From contig CAJXNA010000023.1 in the NCBI GenBank assembly GCA_913056415.1, positions 1 through 14,213 of the forward strand: a stretch of 14,213 nt of DNA, given 5' to 3'. This document shows, piece by piece, positions 1-6,546 of the stretch. The DNA is from an uncultured Chloroflexota bacterium. Lineage in GTDB: Bacteria; Chloroflexota; Dehalococcoidia; SM23-28-2; RBG-16-64-32. The position numbers and the translations under genes were made by a program. How positions within the stretch are numbered: the first letter of the stretch is position 1; each line of letters starts with the position of its first letter. Below the pieces are notes generated by a model, which worked only from the letters and a program-made list of their open reading frames with translations, made no database searches and was not told the DNA's origin.

Positions 1-414
1 GAACGTCGCCCGATCCACGTGACGCTGCTCGCGCGTAAGAGGGCGACCCTCCGCGAGCCACTTCTGGAAGCCGCCATTCAGCACCTTGCATTCCGCATGG
101 CCGTAGTAGTCCAGCGCCCACCACAGGCGCGCGGCGTACAGCCCGCCGAAGCCGTCGTAAGCCACCACCGTGTGCTCGTCGCCGATCCCGTGCGCCGCCA
201 TCACCTCCGCGAACCTCTCCGGCGGCATCAGGTGGTCCGGGTTCTCCGCGTCCTTCAGGTAGTGGTTCACCTTCAGCCCCACGGCGCCGGGGATGTGCAA
301 CCGTTGGTAGGCCGCGAACTCGTCGCAGTCAACGATACGGATTGTGGGGTCGTCCAGCCGTTCGGCTAACCATTCCGTCGTCGCCAGCAGCTCCGGCCGC
401 GGGTAGCCGCTCAC
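1..414 (-). CDS. Thiosulfate/3-mercaptopyruvate sulfurtransferase (rhodanese), N-terminal part, cut by window edge
   Basis: The 138 visible residues match the first (non-catalytic) domain of tandem-rhodanese sulfurtransferases. TEWLAERLDD lies at residues 13-22, HIPGAV at 40-45, VVAYDGFGG at 83-91, AARLWWALDYYGH at 94-106 and VLNGGFQKWLAEG at 111-123. In this family the N-terminal domain carries Asp (here D87) where the C-terminal domain carries the catalytic Cys; the latter domain would lie beyond position 1 and cannot be seen. The start is a GTG at 414. An in-frame TGA at 426-424, which is also the stop of the upstream sulfur-carrier gene, rules out anything earlier, leaving only a 9-nt gap. 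The gene is the last visible member of the Rrf2-cysK-carrier operon. The likely role, by inference, is to hand persulfide sulfur to the adenylated carrier proteins made by its neighbours, because the MoeB-like protein here lacks the fused rhodanese domain of MoeZ. Confidence 0.88.
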   Translation of the reverse strand, partial: MSGYPRPELLATTEWLAERLDDPTIRIVDCDEFAAYQRLHIPGAVGLKVNHYLKDAENPDHLMPPERFAEVMAAHGIGDEHTVVAYDGFGGLYAARLWWALDYYGHAECKVLNGGFQKWLAEGRPLTREQRHVDRATF

Positions 415-423
415 GCTGACGTC

Positions 424-702
424 TCAGCCCCCAGCGCCGCCGGCCAGGGCGGGGAGGATGGAGAGCGTATCGCCCTCCTTAACCGCCGTCTCCAGCTTGT
501 CCAGGAAGCGGATGTCCTCATCGTTGAGGTAGATGTTCACGAACCGGTGGAGCTGACCATCGGTGACGATCTGCTCCCTGAAGCCGGGGTAGCGGCTCTC
601 CAGGTTGTCCAGCAGCTCCCCCACGCTGGCGCCTTCCCCTTGCACGGAGCGCTGTCCGCCGATCAGCTTCTGAAGGTTAGCCGTAATCCGCACCTCTATC
701 AT
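424..702 (-). CDS. MoaD/ThiS/CysO-family sulfur carrier protein with doubled Gly-Gly tail
   Basis: A 92-residue beta-grasp (ubiquitin-like) sulfur carrier. It resembles CysO: SVGELLDNLESRYPGF at residues 26-41, HRFVNIYLNDEDIRFLDKLET at 52-72 and the SILPALAGG segment at 81-89. In this family the C-terminal glycine is adenylated by an E1-like enzyme and converted to a thiocarboxylate. Here the usual AGG end is followed by a second AGG, so the protein ends AGGAGG. The start was chosen from a Shine-Dalgarno AGGAGG at 715-710, which overlaps the stop codon of the upstream fusion gene. It sits 7 nt from the ATG at 702; an adjacent ATG at 705 is possible but only 4 nt away. The gene is embedded between the CysO-MoeB fusion and the rhodanese, so all components of thiocarboxylate formation are co-transcribed. 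ThiS or MoaD function is less likely, since no thiamine or molybdopterin genes are visible. Confidence 0.9.
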   Translation of the reverse strand: MIEVRITANLQKLIGGQRSVQGEGASVGELLDNLESRYPGFREQIVTDGQLHRFVNIYLNDEDIRFLDKLETAVKEGDTLSILPALAGGAGG

Positions 703-713
703 CATCTCGCCTC

Positions 714-1805
714 CTAGTTTCCGTCGTGGCTGGGGAAGGGCGCTCCGCAGAACTCCACGTAGTCGATGAGCTCCGTGACCGTGGGGTCGTCGCCGCACAG
801 CGGGCACTTGGGGTCGCGCCGCAGCTTCACCACCCGGAACTCCATGGAGAGCGCGTCGAACAGGAGCAAGCGACTGGACAGCGAATCACCGATCCCCAGG
901 ATCAGCTTGAGCGTCTCGATCGCCTGGATGGAGCCGATGACGCCGGTGAGGGCGCCCAGTACGCCGGCGTCGGCGCAGCTGGGGACGAGCCCCGGCGGGG
1001 GCGGCGCCGGGAACAGGCAGCGGTAGCAGCCCTGGCCCGGGATGAACACCGTTGCCTGACCATCGAACAGGAGGATGCTGCCGTCCACCAGCGGCTTGCC
1101 GGCGAAGTAGCAGGCGTCGTTGACCAGGTAGCGAGTGGTGAAGTTGTCGGCCCCGTTGACGACGATGTCGTACTGGGGGATGAGCTCCATCGCGTTCTCG
1201 GAGGTGATGGGCCCATCGTGGATGACCACGTTGACGTCCGGGTTGTAGGAGAGCAGGGTATCCTTGGCGGACTGCGTCTTGGGCCGGCCCACGTCATCGT
1301 TGTGGTGGAGCACCTGGCGCTGGAGGTTGGACAGGTCCACGATGTCGAAGTCGGCGATGCCGATCGTGCCGACGCCGGCCAGGGCGAGGTAGAGAGCGGA
1401 CGGCGAGCCCAGCCCGCCGGCGCCGACGATCAGCACCTTGGCCGCCATGAGCTTGCGCTGGCCCAGGGGCCCAACCTGGGGCATGATGATGTGCCGCGAG
1501 TAGCGGTTGACCTGGTCCTCCGTCAGAACCTGACCACCGGCGATCGCCGGGATCACGGCGATCTCGTCGCCGTCTTCCAGCGGCGTCTCCTTCCCCTGGA
1601 GGGAGTGCATCTCCTGGTTGTTAACGTAGATATTTATGTGGCCCGGCACCTCGTCCGATTCGTCGAAGATCATGTGGCGCAGCCCCGGGTACTGGCTTCC
1701 CAGGTTATTCAGCACCTCAGCCACGCTGCTCCCCTCCACGCGGACGTAGGTCTGGTTGCCCGCCAACCGCCGGAAGGGCGTGGGTATGTAGACCATTATC
1801 GACAT
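714..1805 (-). CDS. CysO-like ubiquitin-like domain fused to MoeB/ThiF-type E1 adenylyltransferase
   Basis: A 363-residue fusion. Residues 1-91 form a CysO/ThiS-type beta-grasp domain (YIPTPFRRLAGNQ at 6-18, HINIYVNN at 56-63, AVIPAIAGG at 83-91). Residues 92-363 are a ThiF/MoeB adenylyltransferase: RYSRHIIMPQVG at 101-112, the nucleotide-binding GAGGLG at 128-133, DLSNLQRQ at 157-164 and GADNFTTRY at 218-226. The structural zinc cysteines are C260/C263 and C334/C337. C277 (SCADAG) sits where ThiF/MoeB keep their conserved catalytic-loop cysteine. There is no C-terminal rhodanese domain, unlike MoeZ. The ATG at 1805 is preceded by GGAGGAG at 1819-1813 with 7-nt spacing. A longer reading from 1829 lacks this support. 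The enzyme probably adenylates the free carrier encoded next to it, and perhaps its own N-terminal domain. The Gly-Gly of that domain is internal, so self-use would need proteolysis. Confidence 0.93.
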   Translation of the reverse strand: MSIMVYIPTPFRRLAGNQTYVRVEGSSVAEVLNNLGSQYPGLRHMIFDESDEVPGHINIYVNNQEMHSLQGKETPLEDGDEIAVIPAIAGGQVLTEDQVNRYSRHIIMPQVGPLGQRKLMAAKVLIVGAGGLGSPSALYLALAGVGTIGIADFDIVDLSNLQRQVLHHNDDVGRPKTQSAKDTLLSYNPDVNVVIHDGPITSENAMELIPQYDIVVNGADNFTTRYLVNDACYFAGKPLVDGSILLFDGQATVFIPGQGCYRCLFPAPPPPGLVPSCADAGVLGALTGVIGSIQAIETLKLILGIGDSLSSRLLLFDALSMEFRVVKLRRDPKCPLCGDDPTVTELIDYVEFCGAPFPSHDGN

Positions 1806-1831
1806 GTGCTTTCTCCTCCCAGCCGGCATCG

Positions 1832-2755
1832 CTACGTCTCCATGGTGAGATAACGTTCGCCCGTGTCGGGCAGGACAGTGACCACTCGTTTCCCCTGGCC
1901 CATCTGCTTCGCTATCTTGAGCGCGGCCACCACGTTGGCCCCGGCGGAGACCCCGACCAGCAGCCCCTCCTCCCGCGCCAGTCGGCGGGACATATCGATC
2001 GCCTCCTCGTCACCCACGGACATGATCTCGTCCAGCACCTCGCGGTTGAGGATGCTGGGGGCGAAGCCGGCGCCGATCCCTTGGATAGCGGTAATGCCGG
2101 CGCGGCCGCCCTGAAGGACCGGCGAGCGGGCAGGCTCCACGGCGATTATGCGGACGTCCGGGCTCTGCGCCTTCAACACCTCGCCGACACCGGTGATTGT
2201 GCCGCCGGTGCCCACGCCCACCACGAAGGCGTCCAGCCTGCCGCCGGTTGCGTCCAGTATCTCCTTGGCCGTAGTACGACGATGGACGTCAGGGTTGGCG
2301 GGGTTCTCGAACTGCTGAGCCATGAAGTAGTTGGGGTTCTCGTTCATCATCTCCTGGGCGGCGTATACGGCGCCGGTCATCCCCTCGATGGCGGGCGTGA
2401 GGACGATCTCCGCCCCGTAGCGGGCCAGAAGGTCGCGACGGGCCAGGCTCATGTCCTCCGGCATCGCCACTATGAGGCGATAGCCCTTAACAGCCGCCAC
2501 CATCGCCAGGCCGATGCCGGTGTTGCCGCTGGTCGGCTCCACTATCGTGTCGCCGGGCTTGAGCCTCCCCTCCCGCTCCGCCGCCTCCACCATGCTCAGG
2601 GCGATGCGGTCCTTGACGCTACCCGCCGGATTCAACGACTCCACCTTGCCCACCACCTCGGCCCAGCCCTCCTGGACCACACGGTTGAGCCGCACCAAGG
2701 GGGTGCCGCCTATCAGGTCAAGCACCGTCTCCGCGATCTTTCCGTCTTTGCTCAT
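1832..2755 (-). CDS. cysK: Cysteine synthase (O-acetylserine sulfhydrylase)
   Basis: A 307-residue fold-type II PLP enzyme that makes L-cysteine from O-acetylserine and sulfide in the cytoplasm. Visible motifs are GGTPLVRLNR at residues 16-25, the PLP lysine K48 in NPAGSVKDR, the substrate loop EPTSGNTG at 73-80, the phosphate-binding GTGGT at 182-186, and the IQGIGAGF segment typical of CysK rather than CysM. Length is normal for the family. The ATG at 2755 follows GAGAGGAAGC, and the gene begins only 10 nt after the Rrf2 stop. It is the second gene of the operon and receives the sulfide made by the sulfate-reduction operon upstream. Adjacency to an Rrf2 regulator recalls the CymR-CysK pair of Bacillus, in which CysK is a corepressor. 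Use of O-phosphoserine with a protein thiocarboxylate, as in mycobacterial CysM, is possible given the neighbours but cannot be read from the motifs. Confidence 0.95.
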   Translation of the reverse strand: MSKDGKIAETVLDLIGGTPLVRLNRVVQEGWAEVVGKVESLNPAGSVKDRIALSMVEAAEREGRLKPGDTIVEPTSGNTGIGLAMVAAVKGYRLIVAMPEDMSLARRDLLARYGAEIVLTPAIEGMTGAVYAAQEMMNENPNYFMAQQFENPANPDVHRRTTAKEILDATGGRLDAFVVGVGTGGTITGVGEVLKAQSPDVRIIAVEPARSPVLQGGRAGITAIQGIGAGFAPSILNREVLDEIMSVGDEEAIDMSRRLAREEGLLVGVSAGANVVAALKIAKQMGQGKRVVTVLPDTGERYLTMET

Positions 2756-2765
2756 GCTTCCTCTC

Positions 2766-3209
2766 TTAGATGACGTACCGCGCGCTGCCCGCGCCCAACG
2801 CCCGATCTCGCTCCGCTAGGTCGGCGACAGTCGCGTTTTCCAGCACACCCAGGATCGCCTCACGGACGGCCTGCCACATATCTCGCTGCGCGCAGCCGCC
2901 ACCTTTAAAGCAGGCGCTGGACTCGTCCAGACAATCGCTGGGCAGGATGGAGCCCTCCAGGGCCACGATCACCTCGCTCACCGGTATGGTCTCCGGGTCG
3001 CGGATCAGGGCGTGCCCGCCCTGGGGACCGCGCACGCTGCGGATGAAGCCGGCGCGGCGCAGCGTAGTGAGGAGCTGCTCCAGATACGACTCCGGGATGC
3101 TCTGGCGGGCCGCGATCTCGCCGCTCTGGGTCGGCTTCACCTCGCCGAAGTGATGCGCCAGCTCGATGAGCGCGCGTATGCCGTAATCGCCTTTAGTGGA
3201 AACCTTCAT
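2766..3209 (-). CDS. Rrf2-family transcriptional regulator with IscR-like cysteine triad
   Basis: A 147-residue Rrf2 protein: MKVSTKGDYGIRALIEL at the N-terminus, then a winged helix-turn-helix with IPESYLEQLLTTLRRAGFI at residues 38-56 and the wing RGPQGGHALIR at 60-70. Three cysteines, C93, C100 and C106, form a C-X6-C-X5-C cluster at the place where IscR, NsrR and RsrR bind an iron-sulfur cluster. The chain ends R-Y-V-I, with isoleucine as the last residue. The ATG at 3209 follows a GAAGGTCAGG ribosome-binding region. It is the first gene of the operon and its stop is 10 nt before cysK. It probably senses sulfur or Fe-S status and regulates its own operon, and possibly the sulfate-reduction operon. 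In Firmicutes the Rrf2 protein CymR does this together with CysK. The role is inferred from family and context. Confidence 0.93.
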   Translation of the reverse strand: MKVSTKGDYGIRALIELAHHFGEVKPTQSGEIAARQSIPESYLEQLLTTLRRAGFIRSVRGPQGGHALIRDPETIPVSEVIVALEGSILPSDCLDESSACFKGGGCAQRDMWQAVREAILGVLENATVADLAERDRALGAGSARYVI

Positions 3210-3227
3210 GCCTGACCTTCAGCGGAG

Positions 3228-3238
3228 CGAAAGTGGAG
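3228..3238 (-). promoter_or_regulatory. Candidate operator, proximal copy (CTCCACTTTCG)
   Basis: The 11-mer CTCCACTTTCG on the minus strand lies just downstream of the predicted transcription start of the Rrf2 operon. Its exact reverse complement arrangement recurs at 3347-3357, and a similar sequence is at the sulfite reductase promoter (8405-8422). This is a candidate binding site for the Rrf2 protein; the sequence repetition is seen and the function is inferred. Confidence 0.3.
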
Positions 3239-3252
3239 TAAACTGCTCAACA

Positions 3253-3282
3253 ATCGTAGCATGCGCCGGTTCACGGTCGCAA
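3253..3282 (-). promoter_or_regulatory. Predicted sigma-70-type promoter of the Rrf2-cysK operon
   Basis: On the minus strand TTGCGA (3282-3277) is separated by 18 nt from TACGAT (3258-3253). The -10 is preceded by TGC, giving an extended -10 (TGCTACGAT). Transcription would start near 3246, leaving a leader of about 37 nt before the regulator's ATG. Confidence 0.5.
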
Positions 3283-3346
3283 CGCGGCCAGCGGCGTCTA
3301 CCGATTGACTGAAACTGCAGGGCTGAAGGTCTGCAGCTGCGATACT

Positions 3347-3363
3347 CTCCACTTTCGACATAG
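3347..3363 (+). promoter_or_regulatory. Candidate operator, distal copy
   Basis: CTCCACTTTCG at 3347-3357, followed by ACATAG, sits about 65 bp upstream of the Rrf2-operon -35 box and directly after the transporter stop codon. It is inverted relative to the proximal copy. The stretch ACTTTC-GACATAG is shared with the sulfite reductase promoter region, which has two extra C residues in the middle. Confidence 0.3.
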
Positions 3364-3366
3364 CTC

Positions 3367-4527
3367 TCACACTAAGAACAGCACCAGCGGCACCAGGAAG
3401 ATGGCGCCCAGGAAGAACGCGAACTCCCGTCGACGCTGCGTTACCCGGTGCGCCACGCCGAGGATGACCCTCGAGTATGGCCGATAGAGCAGCAGCAGCA
3501 CCAGCAGCGACACCACCGCGCCAACCGCCATCTGCGTGAAGACGATTGTGAACGCCCGCGGCGAGTCGAGGAGGAGCGCGGCGAACATCGTGTCCACCCA
3601 GGTGGATATGTTCGCGCCCATCACGTAGGGGATGATGCCGTCCCGGCGCACGTACCCCTTCAACGATAGCGGGATGAGGAGGGTGAGAGAGATCGAGACG
3701 GAGAGCGTCATCGTCGTTATGAGCAACCCCAGCAGGAACATCACCAGCGGCCGATGCAGCAGACGGGAGATGCGCTCCACGCGTAAGCTGGGCTGCTCCA
3801 GGTTGGGCAGCGCGCGGTCGAAGATGGCGAAGCTCGCCAGCATCAGCCCGATGCCGCCGGCGAACACCAGCAGCATCGGCAGGTTGCCCGTCGCCTCATC
3901 GGCGAGCGGCCGGAAGGCGAGGTCAGTGAAGCTGACCAGGAAACCCGGCGCCGAGACCTCCACCCCGTCCAGCCAGCCCTGCTCCAGCACCAACGAGCCC
4001 AGCGGCACCACCGGCGCGTAGATAGTGAACGTCGTGAGCATCGCCACCACGCCGATGAAGATGCCGTCAGCGGTGCGCCGCTTGCTCACGTAGTACAGGA
4101 ACCCGATGAACAGGACGATGAACGAGGCGCCCATACGCGATCCGTTGAGCATCGCGAACGCCTCGCTGTCGCTGATCGTCCCCCCCGCGAACAGGCTCAG
4201 GGCGATAGCGGCCACCGGCGACCCGCTGAGGGCTCCGTAAGCACCCAGCCAGCCGAAGCCGAGAATGTTCGCCGACCCTTGGGCTGAGACGCCCGAAAGA
4301 ATATCGGCGACGCCGCCGGCCGCGGCCCTCAGCACCTCCAGGGCGAGGATGAACAGCAGGAGCGCGCCCGCCGTGTAGACGACCCGCAGGAAGCCCTTCG
4401 CCAGCCGCAACCGGCCCCGACGACCAGCCTCCCAGGACGCCTGCGCCGGCACAGCCACCTGCGCCCCTGCCAGCCCATCGCCCAGGGCGGCCTCGGCGCT
4501 CCCATCTGGCACTCCGTCAGACGGCAT
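3367..4527 (-). CDS. Na+/Pi-cotransporter-family membrane protein, candidate sulfate transporter
   Basis: A 386-residue polytopic membrane protein with about eight to ten hydrophobic segments after a roughly 45-residue soluble N-terminus. It shows the internal duplication of the Na_Pi_cotrans (NptA/PNaS) family. Repeat one runs over residues 101-136 (SGSPVAAIALSLFAGG, then GSRMGASF) and repeat two over 274-310 (LSVSISLTLLIPLSLKG, then GANISTW). The usual QSSSA motif is replaced by SGSPVA and LSVSIS, so the substrate may differ from phosphate. Its ATG at 4527 overlaps the end of sat by 11 nt, a sign of translational coupling, and it is the last gene of the sulfate-reduction operon. Family membership is fairly clear. 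Sulfate, or export of sulfite or another anion, is inferred only from the operon. Confidence 0.8.
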   Translation of the reverse strand: MPSDGVPDGSAEAALGDGLAGAQVAVPAQASWEAGRRGRLRLAKGFLRVVYTAGALLLFILALEVLRAAAGGVADILSGVSAQGSANILGFGWLGAYGALSGSPVAAIALSLFAGGTISDSEAFAMLNGSRMGASFIVLFIGFLYYVSKRRTADGIFIGVVAMLTTFTIYAPVVPLGSLVLEQGWLDGVEVSAPGFLVSFTDLAFRPLADEATGNLPMLLVFAGGIGLMLASFAIFDRALPNLEQPSLRVERISRLLHRPLVMFLLGLLITTMTLSVSISLTLLIPLSLKGYVRRDGIIPYVMGANISTWVDTMFAALLLDSPRAFTIVFTQMAVGAVVSLLVLLLLYRPYSRVILGVAHRVTQRRREFAFFLGAIFLVPLVLFLV

Positions 4528-5701
4528 AGCGCGGCGTTGTCCTCTCCTGCATCGCCCGAATCAGCTCCTCGGCCACCTCCGGCCGCGTGAACTCAGGCGG
4601 CGGCACCAGCCCCCCCTTCAGCATCTCCCTCACCTGCGTGCCCGATAGGATCACCCTGTCCTTCGCCTCATGGGGACACGTCTTGATGCTGGCCATACCG
4701 CCGCAGCTCTTGCAGAAGAACGTGTGATCAAAGAACATCGGCGTGATCCCCAGCTCCCCGGGGGCGAACTCGCTGAAGATGTGCTGAGCATCGTACGTGC
4801 CGTAGTACTCGCCCACCCCCGCGTGGTCACGGCCGACGATGAAGTGGGTGCAGCCGTAGTTCTTGCGGACCAGGGCGTGGAAGATCGCCTCTCGGGGCCC
4901 GGCGTAGCGCATCGCCGCCGGGTTCACCGAGAGATGCACCCTGTCCGCCGGGTAGTACAGATCCAGCAGCACCTCGTAGCAGCGCATGCGCACCTCTGCG
5001 GGAATATCGCTCGCCTTCGTCTCCCCCACCAGAGGGTGGAGCAGCAGGCCGTCGACGGTCTCAAGGGCGCACTTCTGGATGTATTCATGGGCGCGATGCA
5101 CCGGGTTGCGCGTCTGAAAGCCGACGACGGTGCCCCAGCCGCGCTCTGCGAAGGCGGCTCGGGTCTGCGCCGGCGTCAGCCGATAATCCGGGAAGTCGTC
5201 GTGGGACGGAAGGTCGATGACGCGCAGCGGCCCGCCCAGGAGCACGTCACCCTGACGGTAGACGGCGGCGACGCCGGGATGGGCCTCATCGTCCGTACGG
5301 TAGACCGCTTTCGCCTCCCCCCGCTTGTCGTAGTCGAACGCTTCAGCCAGCTCCAGCACGGCAAGCACCTTGCCGCTTTCATCCGCCAGCGCTACGTCAT
5401 CGCCCTCGCGCAGCTTCCCCGACTCCTCGCGGCTGACAGCCAGGGTGATGGGGATAGACCAGGGGAGACCGGACGACAGCCGCATGGACTCGACGACAGA
5501 CTCGTAGTCGGCACGGCCCATGAACCCCCTTAGGGGACTGTAGCCGCCGTTGCCCAGCAGCTCCACGTCTGAGAGGGCGCGGGCGTTGAGGCGAAGTTTC
5601 GGCAGGGAGGCGGCCCGCTCCCTCAGCGCCTCTCTGTCCTCGCCCTTTACTGTCAGGTCTATGAGCTCGCCGCCGTGGGCGGGTATCGTCTCACTCATCA
5701 C
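4517..5701 (-). CDS. sat: Sulfate adenylyltransferase (ATP sulfurylase)
   Basis: A 394-residue single-chain ATP sulfurylase that makes APS and pyrophosphate from sulfate and ATP. The nucleotide-binding QTRNPVHRAHE is at residues 196-206, GRDHAGVG at 290-297 and LSVNPAAMRYAGPREA at 257-272. C330, C333, C342 and H344 form the zinc site found in many bacterial and archaeal Sat proteins. There is no C-terminal APS-kinase domain. The first possible start is GTG at 5701, directly followed by ATG at 5698. AAGGA at 5714-5710 is 8 nt from the GTG and 11 nt from the ATG, so the GTG is slightly favoured; the difference is one residue. The gene follows cysH after a 71-nt gap that contains a hairpin, and is coupled to the transporter gene. 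This organism therefore uses Sat rather than the CysDN route, at least here. Confidence 0.96.
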   Translation of the reverse strand: MMSETIPAHGGELIDLTVKGEDREALRERAASLPKLRLNARALSDVELLGNGGYSPLRGFMGRADYESVVESMRLSSGLPWSIPITLAVSREESGKLREGDDVALADESGKVLAVLELAEAFDYDKRGEAKAVYRTDDEAHPGVAAVYRQGDVLLGGPLRVIDLPSHDDFPDYRLTPAQTRAAFAERGWGTVVGFQTRNPVHRAHEYIQKCALETVDGLLLHPLVGETKASDIPAEVRMRCYEVLLDLYYPADRVHLSVNPAAMRYAGPREAIFHALVRKNYGCTHFIVGRDHAGVGEYYGTYDAQHIFSEFAPGELGITPMFFDHTFFCKSCGGMASIKTCPHEAKDRVILSGTQVREMLKGGLVPPPEFTRPEVAEELIRAMQERTTPRYAV

Positions 5702-5722
5702 GTCGTCTGTCCTTAGGAATAC

Positions 5723-5742
5723 GGGCCGCGGTCAGGCGGCCC
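5723..5742 (-). other. Intercistronic hairpin between cysH and sat
   Basis: Arms of 7 bp (GGGCCGC / GCGGCCC) enclose a 6-nt loop. No U-run follows, and the next gene has its own ribosome-binding site downstream. It is more likely an mRNA-stability or processing element than a terminator. Confidence 0.4.
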
Positions 5743-5772
5743 GGTCTACATGCTCCTTGTGGCGCCTGACCT

Positions 5773-6501
5773 TTAGCTGTGCAGGCCACACTCCTTGTTC
5801 TCCGGGTTCTCCCACCACCAGCGGCCGGCGCGAATGTCCTCACCGGGCTTGATGGCACGGGTGCAGGGCGCACAACCGATGCTGGGAAAACCACGGTCGT
5901 GGAGAGCGTTGTATGGGACTTTCTTGGCGCGGACGTAGTCCCAGACCTGCTCCTCGCTCCATTCGATAAGGGGGTTCACCTTGGCCAGGCCGTTCCCCTC
6001 GTCCCACTCAACCGCCTCCATGTCGGTACGGGTCACAGCCTGAGAGGCGCGAAGGCCGGTCATCCACGCCTTCATCCCGGACAGGGCGCGGCGCAGCGGC
6101 TCCATCTTACGGATGCCGCAGCACTCCTTCCGGTTCTCGATGCTCTCGCGGAAGGAGTAAAACCCCTTCTCTCGCTCCAGCGCCTCCACCGCCTCGCGGT
6201 CTGGGAAGTAGCTATGAATGGGCACGCCATAGCGAACGCGAACCTGCTCCATCACCTCGTAGGTCTCTTCGTGCAGACGGCCGGTGTCCAGGGTGAACAC
6301 CTTTATCTCTGGTGCCACCCTGGCGATCATCTCGATCATTACCACATCCTCCGCCCCGAAGCTGCTGGCGAAGGTGATCTCCGAGCCGAACCTATCCGCC
6401 GCCCAGCGTATGATCTCCTCAGCGGGCTTCCCCCTAAGCTGCCCGTTGAGCGCCTTCAGCTCCTCTGGGCTGTAGACAGCCGCAGTTACCTCACTGCTCA
6501 C
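5773..6501 (-). CDS. cysH: Assimilatory adenylylsulfate (APS) reductase
   Basis: A 242-residue PAPS/APS reductase family protein. FASSFGAEDV at residues 44-53 is the nucleotide-binding loop, TLDTGRLHEETY at 70-81 a family signature, and ECGLH at 237-241 the C-terminal catalytic cysteine (C238). C127-C128 and C210-X2-C213 form the CC...CXXC set that binds a [4Fe-4S] cluster. In this family that set marks use of APS; proteobacterial PAPS-only enzymes lack it. The reaction is APS plus a thiol reductant to sulfite and AMP. The start is GTG at 6501, placed 9 nt after AAGGAGGT (6518-6511), almost the ideal Shine-Dalgarno sequence. The APS preference fits the neighbouring sat and the lack of any APS kinase in the operon. 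It starts 45 nt after the sulfite reductase stop. Confidence 0.95.
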   Translation of the reverse strand: MSSEVTAAVYSPEELKALNGQLRGKPAEEIIRWAADRFGSEITFASSFGAEDVVMIEMIARVAPEIKVFTLDTGRLHEETYEVMEQVRVRYGVPIHSYFPDREAVEALEREKGFYSFRESIENRKECCGIRKMEPLRRALSGMKAWMTGLRASQAVTRTDMEAVEWDEGNGLAKVNPLIEWSEEQVWDYVRAKKVPYNALHDRGFPSIGCAPCTRAIKPGEDIRAGRWWWENPENKECGLHS

Positions 6502-6546
6502 TTAATCCGTACCTCCTTGGAATACCTTCCTCAAACTGATGACCGC

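Noticed and set aside
19..369. Plus-strand frame of 116 codons
   Set aside because: The opposite strand encodes a clear rhodanese N-terminal domain through the same bases.
726..1853. Long plus-strand reading frame (375 codons) opposite the CysO-MoeB gene
   Set aside because: It is an antisense shadow of a clearly recognisable gene in GC-rich DNA; its protein shows low-complexity R/V/D/H-rich sequence and no family motif. The same holds for the plus-strand frames at 2081-2773, 4670-5533, 5779-6912, 6913-7434, 9978-10748, 10884-11789 and 12983-13726.
3315..3336. CTGCAG...CTGCAG hairpin as terminator after the transporter gene
   Set aside because: The stem is only 6 bp with a 10-nt loop and there is no T-run on the minus strand.
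5746..5758. Start-stop mini-ORF (AAGGAG then ATG TAG) in the cysH-sat gap
   Set aside because: Only one base separates the Shine-Dalgarno-like AAGGAG from the ATG, too close for efficient initiation.
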